Shown here in pieces: positions 5,977 through 10,257 of a stretch of DNA of 10,257 nucleotides. This DNA comes from an uncultured Gemmatimonadota bacterium (GTDB taxonomy: Bacteria > Gemmatimonadota > Gemmatimonadetes > Gemmatimonadales > Gemmatimonadaceae). Each line of letters begins with the position of its first letter. Position 1 is the first letter of the stretch. The notes under the pieces are model-generated. The model worked only from the letters and a program-made list of their open reading frames with translations, made no database searches and had not been told where the DNA came from. The translations under genes and the position numbers were made by a program. Location of the stretch: assembly GCA_903894655.1 (NCBI GenBank), contig CAITQY010000683.1, forward strand, positions 1 through 10,257, in the 5' to 3' direction.

Positions 5977-7394
5977 GTTCGCAATACGATGACGATGGAT
6001 TCGACCTCGAGGAGAACTCCGTCGACGATCTCGAAGGGTTCGGTGATGGCATCGACCGCGATGACGAGGACGATGCGCCGATGCAGAGCAATGCCGAGCT
6101 GGTGCTGCTGCATGACGCGGCGCATGTGTGGCACCCCTATACCCAGCATCATCAGGCGCCGCTCCCGGTACCGATCGTGCGGGCCAAGGGCGCCTGGCTA
6201 TACGACGCGAATGCGCGGCCGATCCTCGATGCGATTTCGTCGTGGTGGGTGACCACGCACGGGCATTGCCACGACGACATTATCGACGCGATCACCGAAC
6301 AGGCGAAGCGTCTCGACCAGGTGATCTTCGCGGGCTTCACGCACGAACCAGCCGCAGCGCTGGCGGCGGAGCTCGTGCAGCGTTTACCGCGCGGTCTCTC
6401 GAAGATCTTCTTCTCCGACGACGGCTCCACCGCCGTCGAAGTGGCCATCAAGCTGTCGCTGCAGTCGTTTGCCAATCGTGGCACGCCGCGTCGCCTGATC
6501 GCCGCGCTCGACAACGCGTACCACGGCGACACCTTCGGCGCGATGGCGGCGAGCGGGCGCGGTGTGTTCACGCAGATGTACGAACCGCTGTTGTTCGAGG
6601 TGGCGCGTCTGCCCGACCCCACTGAGGGCGATACCATCGCGGCGCTCGACGCCCTGATCGCCGAGCGCGGCTCCGAACTGGCGGCGGTGATCGTGGAGCC
6701 GCTCGTACTCGGCGCCAGCGGCATGCGCGTGTGGGATGAACAGGTGCTGCAGGACATTCGTGCGCGCACGGCAGCGGCCGGCGTGCATCTGATCGCCGAT
6801 GAAGTGCTCACTGGCTTTGGACGCACCGGTCCCCTGTTTGCGTGCGAACGGGCCGACGTGCGCCCGGACCTGCTGTGCATGTCGAAGGGGCTCACCGGTG
6901 GTGTGCTGCCGCTCGGCGCGACCGCGGCCACCGAAGACATCTTTGATGCGTTCCGCAGTGCGGACCGCACTAAAACGTTCTTTCATGGTCATTCGTACAC
7001 GGCGAATCCGATCGCCTGCGCCGCGGCGCTCGCCTCGCTCGCACTGTTTGACGACGAGAGCGACGACGATCGGGTGCGCATCGAAGTGGCGCACGCCCGT
7101 CACCTCGACGCACTCCGCGGCGTGAAGGGAGTGCGCGCGGTACGGCAGATCGGTACGATCGCCGCGGTCGAGTTGGACGCGCCAGCCGGCTACCTCAGCG
7201 ACATCGGCCGCGAACTCGCCGCGTATTCCCTGCAGGAAGGCGTATTGCTCCGACCGCTCGGCAATGTGGCGTACTGCCTTCCGCCGTACTGCATCACTGA
7301 CAGCGAGCTCGATCTCGTATACAGCGTGATACACCGTTTCCTTGGCGGTGCACGCGCGGACGGGCTGACGACGGGTGGCCCGGTCGATGACTAG
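5973..7394 (+). CDS. bioA: Adenosylmethionine-8-amino-7-oxononanoate aminotransferase with acidic N-terminal extension
   Basis: BioA moves the amino group of S-adenosylmethionine to 8-amino-7-oxononanoate, giving 7,8-diaminononanoate. It is a cytoplasmic class III PLP aminotransferase. Motifs: WHPYTQ, SSWWVTTHGH (the BioA-specific substrate-site block), DDGSTAVEVAIK, DEVLTGFGRTG and the Schiff-base lysine K305 in MSKGLTGG. At 473 residues it is longer than usual because of about 36 extra N-terminal residues containing 16 Asp/Glu and one Arg. The ATG at 5973 overlaps the bioF stop as ATGA, which favours the long form. ATG 6081 (residue 37) would give a conventional N-terminus. The 3' end overlaps bioD. 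Confidence 0.95.
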   Translation: MSSQYDDDGFDLEENSVDDLEGFGDGIDRDDEDDAPMQSNAELVLLHDAAHVWHPYTQHHQAPLPVPIVRAKGAWLYDANARPILDAISSWWVTTHGHCHDDIIDAITEQAKRLDQVIFAGFTHEPAAALAAELVQRLPRGLSKIFFSDDGSTAVEVAIKLSLQSFANRGTPRRLIAALDNAYHGDTFGAMAASGRGVFTQMYEPLLFEVARLPDPTEGDTIAALDALIAERGSELAAVIVEPLVLGASGMRVWDEQVLQDIRARTAAAGVHLIADEVLTGFGRTGPLFACERADVRPDLLCMSKGLTGGVLPLGATAATEDIFDAFRSADRTKTFFHGHSYTANPIACAAALASLALFDDESDDDRVRIEVAHARHLDALRGVKGVRAVRQIGTIAAVELDAPAGYLSDIGRELAAYSLQEGVLLRPLGNVAYCLPPYCITDSELDLVYSVIHRFLGGARADGLTTGGPVDD

Positions 7395-8121
7395 GCCGCC
7401 CACTCAGCCGATCCGCTTGGGCGTGACCGGCACCGATACCGGTATCGGCAAGACGGTGGTGTCGTGCGCGTTAGCCGCGCGGGCGCGCCAGCTGGGGCTA
7501 CGCGTGGCGGCGATGAAGCCGATCGAGAGCGGGGTCGTGGAACGCCCGGTGTCCGGCAGCGGGCTGGCCTCCGACGCCGACCGACTGCGTGCGGCCTGTG
7601 GGTCGATGCTGCCGCTCTCGGTGGTACGCCCGTACCTGCTCGAAGAGCCGCTGGCGCCCATGATCGCGGCGGCGCGTGCCGACGTGGCTATCGACCTAGC
7701 CGTCCTCGACTCGGCGTTGGCACAGGTCGAGCAGGACGTCGATGTGGTGCTGGTGGAAGGCGCCGGCGGCGTGCTGGTGCCGATCGATCTCCGCGTGTCG
7801 TACCTCGACCTGTTCGCGCGCTGGCGGCTACCGCTGCTGCTGGTGGCCGGCAACAAGTTGGGCGTGTTGAATCATGTGCTGCTCACCATTCGTGCGGCCG
7901 AGACCGCTGGCGTTCCGGTGCGGGCGATCGTACTTACCTCACTGTCCGACCATAACACCACCGTCGCTGAGGCCACCAACTTCGATGCGCTGGTCACGCT
8001 GCTGCCGACGTATGTGATTCTGCGTTTCCCGTGGGTCGACCGTCCCGATGATCTCGATGCACTCGCGGCGGCCGCCGAAGTCGGCGGTCTCGATGTGCTG
8101 CTCTCCCCTTCTTCTCCATGA
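7387..8121 (+). CDS. bioD: Dethiobiotin synthetase
   Basis: BioD uses ATP and CO2 to close the ureido ring of 7,8-diaminononanoate, giving dethiobiotin. This 244-residue protein shows the modified P-loop GTDTGIGKT (15-23), the substrate-site KPIESG (K44 to G49) and VEGAGGVLVPI with E124, all typical of the family. GNKLGVLNHVLLT is also characteristic. The ATG at 7387 lies 8 nt inside the end of bioA. A GTG at 7375 is possible but would only add four residues. Its own stop overlaps the bioB start as ATGA. Confidence 0.95.
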   Translation: MTRPPTQPIRLGVTGTDTGIGKTVVSCALAARARQLGLRVAAMKPIESGVVERPVSGSGLASDADRLRAACGSMLPLSVVRPYLLEEPLAPMIAAARADVAIDLAVLDSALAQVEQDVDVVLVEGAGGVLVPIDLRVSYLDLFARWRLPLLLVAGNKLGVLNHVLLTIRAAETAGVPVRAIVLTSLSDHNTTVAEATNFDALVTLLPTYVILRFPWVDRPDDLDALAAAAEVGGLDVLLSPSSP

Positions 8122-9194
8122 TCTCCATGTCGTCTGGATTCTCTGACTGGCAACTCCTCGCCGACCGCGCCTTGGCCGGTGAGGTGATCACGCGTGAACA
8201 GGCGCATGCCGTGCTGTCCGCGCCTGATGATCAGCTGCTCGACCAGCTCGCGGCGGCGTATCGCGTGCGACGCGCCGCGTGGGGCAATCGCGTACGCCTG
8301 CATTTTCTGCTGAACGCGCAAAGCGGCCTGTGCCCGGAAGACTGCGGCTATTGCTCGCAGTCGAAGATCTCCACGGCCGAAATCGAGAAGTATCCGATGA
8401 TGGCGCAGGAGAAGATCATGGAGGCGGCCGATCGCGCCGCGCAGCTCAAGGCCGGCACGTTCTGCATGGTGATCTCCGGTCGGGCGCCTGGCGAGACGGT
8501 GTTCGGCAAGGTACTCGACGCCGTGCGGGCCGTGCGCGCAAAGCACGACCTCAAGGTGTGCGCGTGCCTCGGTTTGCTGAACGAGGAGCAGGTGCTGCGC
8601 CTGAAGGAAGCCGGTGTAGAGACGGTCAATCATAATCTCAACACGTCGGCGAATTTCACGCCGGAAGTGGTGGGCACGCACACGTTCGAAGATCGCGTGA
8701 ACACCGTGGAAGCGGTGAAGGCGGCCGGTATGAAGACGTGCAGCGGCGGCATTCTTGGCATGGGCGAGAGCGACGACGATGTGATCGATCTGGCGTTGTC
8801 GCTGCGCGAACTCGATGTAAAGAGCGTGCCGGTGAATTTCCTGATCCCGGTGCCTGGCACGTCGTTCGCCGGCATTCGCGAACTCGATCCGCGGCGCTGC
8901 CTGCGCATTCTGTCACTGTACCGCTTCCTGTTACCCACGCAGGAGATCCGCGTGTCTGGCGGGCGCGAAGTGCACCTGCGCAGCATGCAGGTCATGGGGC
9001 TGTATCCGGCGAACTCGATTTTCATCGGTGACTATCTCACCACGCAGGGGCAGACCGCGCGCGACGACCTGCGCATGATCGAAGACGCGGGCTTCGTGCT
9101 CGAGACGCCTGATGGTGCGCCGCTGGTGGGCGATCCGTTCGCCGACGTGCCCGATTCGTATCCGCGGGCGGCCCTGCCGATGGTGGAGGTCTGA
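8118..9194 (+). CDS. bioB: Biotin synthase (radical SAM)
   Basis: BioB inserts sulfur into dethiobiotin, using a radical-SAM [4Fe-4S] cluster and sacrificing sulfur from a second [2Fe-2S] cluster. The radical-SAM motif is C72-x3-C76-x2-C79. The [2Fe-2S] cysteines expected from E. coli C97, C128 and C188 map to C116, C148 and C208 with matching spacing, and NHNLNTS, KTCSGGILGMGE and IRVSGGREVHLRS are typical. Length is 358 residues. The ATG at 8118 overlaps the bioD stop as ATGA. The last codons contain the ribosome site for pdxH. Confidence 0.96.
   Translation: MISMSSGFSDWQLLADRALAGEVITREQAHAVLSAPDDQLLDQLAAAYRVRRAAWGNRVRLHFLLNAQSGLCPEDCGYCSQSKISTAEIEKYPMMAQEKIMEAADRAAQLKAGTFCMVISGRAPGETVFGKVLDAVRAVRAKHDLKVCACLGLLNEEQVLRLKEAGVETVNHNLNTSANFTPEVVGTHTFEDRVNTVEAVKAAGMKTCSGGILGMGESDDDVIDLALSLRELDVKSVPVNFLIPVPGTSFAGIRELDPRRCLRILSLYRFLLPTQEIRVSGGREVHLRSMQVMGLYPANSIFIGDYLTTQGQTARDDLRMIEDAGFVLETPDGAPLVGDPFADVPDSYPRAALPMVEV
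9185..9190 (+). promoter_or_regulatory. Strong Shine-Dalgarno for pdxH
   Basis: GGAGGT lies inside the end of bioB with an 8-nt spacer to the ATG at 9199. It is the only textbook Shine-Dalgarno I see at a gene start in this window and decides the pdxH start over an in-frame GTG-type start at 9112 within bioB. Confidence 0.8.
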
Positions 9195-9198
9195 GCGT

Positions 9199-9834
9199 AT
9201 GACCATCGCCGACATCCGCACCGAATACCGACGCGCCTCGCTCTCGGAGGACGACGTCGCGGCCGATCCCATCGCGCAGTTCACGCGCTGGTTCGACGAA
9301 GCACTGAAGGCCGCCGTGATCGAGCCGAACGCCATGTGTCTGGCCACTGCCACGCCCGACGCCTATCCGTCGGCCCGCATGGTGCTCTTGAAGGGCTGTG
9401 ATGCGCGGGGCTTCGTCTTCTACACGGACTACCGCAGCCGGAAGGGACAGGAGTTGGCGGACAACCCGCACGCATCACTCTGCTTTTTCTGGGCGGAGCT
9501 GGAGCGGCAGGTACGCATCAACGGCGCGGTCCAGCGGGTGAGTCGGGCGGAGTCGGATGCGTATTTCCAGTCGCGTCCGCTGTCCAGCCGCGTGGGGGCG
9601 TGGACGTCACACCAGAGCATGGTACTGACCGACCGCTCGGAGCTGGAGCAGCAGCTGGCGGAGAACGAGACGCGATTTTCCGCTGGCGCGGTACCACTCC
9701 CAGAACATTGGGGCGGATTCCGTATCATTCCGGAAGAGCTCGAGTTCTGGCAGGGACGCGAGAGCCGATTGCACGATCGCATTCAATTCCGTCGTGAAGC
9801 GGGCGTGTGGGTGAAGCGCCGGCTATCGCCCTAA
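9199..9834 (+). CDS. pdxH: Pyridoxamine 5'-phosphate oxidase
   Basis: PdxH is an FMN enzyme that oxidises pyridoxine or pyridoxamine 5'-phosphate to pyridoxal 5'-phosphate. The 211-residue length is normal. Seen: ARMVLLKG and YTDYRSRKG (FMN/phosphate contacts), SRPLSSRVGAWTSHQS, and the C-terminal signature LEFWQGRESRLHDR, which fits the PROSITE-type E-[FW]-W-x5-R-[LIVM]-H-[DNE]-R pattern. It follows bioB after 4 nt and probably shares its transcript. BioF and BioA both need PLP, so the placement makes metabolic sense. A general FMN-binding split-barrel protein is unlikely given the complete signature. Confidence 0.95.
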   Translation: MTIADIRTEYRRASLSEDDVAADPIAQFTRWFDEALKAAVIEPNAMCLATATPDAYPSARMVLLKGCDARGFVFYTDYRSRKGQELADNPHASLCFFWAELERQVRINGAVQRVSRAESDAYFQSRPLSSRVGAWTSHQSMVLTDRSELEQQLAENETRFSAGAVPLPEHWGGFRIIPEELEFWQGRESRLHDRIQFRREAGVWVKRRLSP

Positions 9835-9879
9835 GGCCGGTCACGGGAACCGAACGCGTACATCATGTGTTCCGCGTGC

Positions 9880-10257
9880 ATGTCACAGACATCGCACGCG
9901 GTTCTCATTTTCGGGGCAACCGGCGGCATTGGCGCCGCCCTTGCCCGTCGTCTTGCCTCCTCTGGCACGCCGCTCTTCCTCACGGCGCGTCGCGAGGACC
10001 CCTTGGCGGCGCTGGCCGCGGAGCTCGGGGCCGCGTACGCCACCAGCGACGCCACCGACTGGACCGAGATTGACCGCGTGGCCGACCTGGCGCGTGAGCG
10101 CTTCGGCAGCATCGGCGGCATGGCGAACTGCGTGGGCTCGCTGCTCCTGAAGCCGGCACACCTTACCAAGTTCGAGGAGTTTCAGCAGACGATCGCGCAA
10201 AATCTCACGAGCGCATTCGGTGTCGTCCGCGCCGCGGCCCGCGTGATGCCCGATGGG
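9880..10257 (+). CDS. Short-chain dehydrogenase/reductase, N-terminal part (cut by window edge)
   Basis: The first 126 residues of an SDR are visible. A Rossmann nucleotide site FGATGGIG (11-18, fitting x-G-x3-G-I-G) opens the protein. N83-C-V-G stands where classical SDRs have NNAG, and N108 (QNLTSAF) matches the catalytic-tetrad Asn. The Ser, Tyr and Lys residues lie beyond the edge, so activity and substrate cannot be judged. Start is uncertain: ATG 9880 gives a typical N-terminus, while in-frame ATG 9865 adds MCSAC; neither has a Shine-Dalgarno. It lies 45 nt after pdxH with no terminator between and may belong to the same transcript. No link to biotin synthesis can be shown. Confidence 0.82.
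   Translation, partial: MSQTSHAVLIFGATGGIGAALARRLASSGTPLFLTARREDPLAALAAELGAAYATSDATDWTEIDRVADLARERFGSIGGMANCVGSLLLKPAHLTKFEEFQQTIAQNLTSAFGVVRAAARVMPDG

Noticed and set aside
6384..7403. Long minus-strand reading frame (339 codons) opposite bioA
   Set aside because: Same reasoning: antisense to a clear aminotransferase gene, low-complexity composition and no domain pattern.
7872..8681. Minus-strand reading frame across bioD and bioB
   Set aside because: Antisense to two confidently identified genes and without motifs.
9112..9198. An upstream start for pdxH inside bioB
   Set aside because: It would add an Arg/Trp-rich stretch read from bioB in another frame, and the strong Shine-Dalgarno at 9185-9190 points to ATG 9199.
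9838..9852. Small hairpin (cggt/accg) after pdxH as a terminator
   Set aside because: The stem is only 4 bp and no T-tract follows.

Overview
The window is GC-rich bacterial chromosomal DNA, densely packed with genes. Gene content and protein style (a Fur-family repressor with a HHHH-C-x2-C core, Sco and PCuAC lipoproteins, a bioF-bioA-bioD-bioB block) suggest an aerobic Gram-negative bacterium. Gemmatimonadota is my best guess, as an inference from style only; nothing in the window proves the taxon. There are no rRNA or tRNA genes, insertion sequences, CRISPR arrays or phage genes.

Left arm, minus strand (1-2906). Three genes read leftwards. The first is a PAP2-type membrane phosphatase. 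The second is an unusual 617-residue membrane protein that joins a ZIP-like metal transporter half, a histidine-rich linker and a COG0701 (ArsP/YraQ/SO_0444-like) permease half. The third is a COG0523 G3E GTPase, cut by the window edge. A good sigma70-like promoter overlapped by an inverted repeat lies just upstream of the fusion transporter.

Right arm, plus strand (2966-9834). Nine genes run head to tail with almost no spacer: a Fur-family regulator, a Sco lipoprotein, a PCuAC lipoprotein, a membrane-anchored cupredoxin-like protein, bioF, bioA, bioD, bioB and pdxH. At six of the eight junctions the stop and start codons overlap by 4 nt (GTGA or ATGA). bioA/bioD overlap by 8 nt, and bioB/pdxH are 4 nt apart with a strong Shine-Dalgarno sequence. 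A short-chain dehydrogenase starts after a 45-nt gap and runs off the right edge.

How it fits together. The left arm plus the Fur-family gene looks like a zinc/copper homeostasis module. Sco, PCuAC and the cupredoxin look like an extracytoplasmic copper relay of the kind that loads the CuA site of cytochrome oxidase. The biotin block covers pimeloyl-thioester to biotin (BioF, BioA, BioD, BioB). pdxH supplies the PLP used by BioF and BioA. The physical continuity of a Fur-family regulator, copper delivery and biotin synthesis in one apparent transcription unit is the most unusual layout feature. The ZIP/His-rich/COG0701 fusion is the most unusual single protein.
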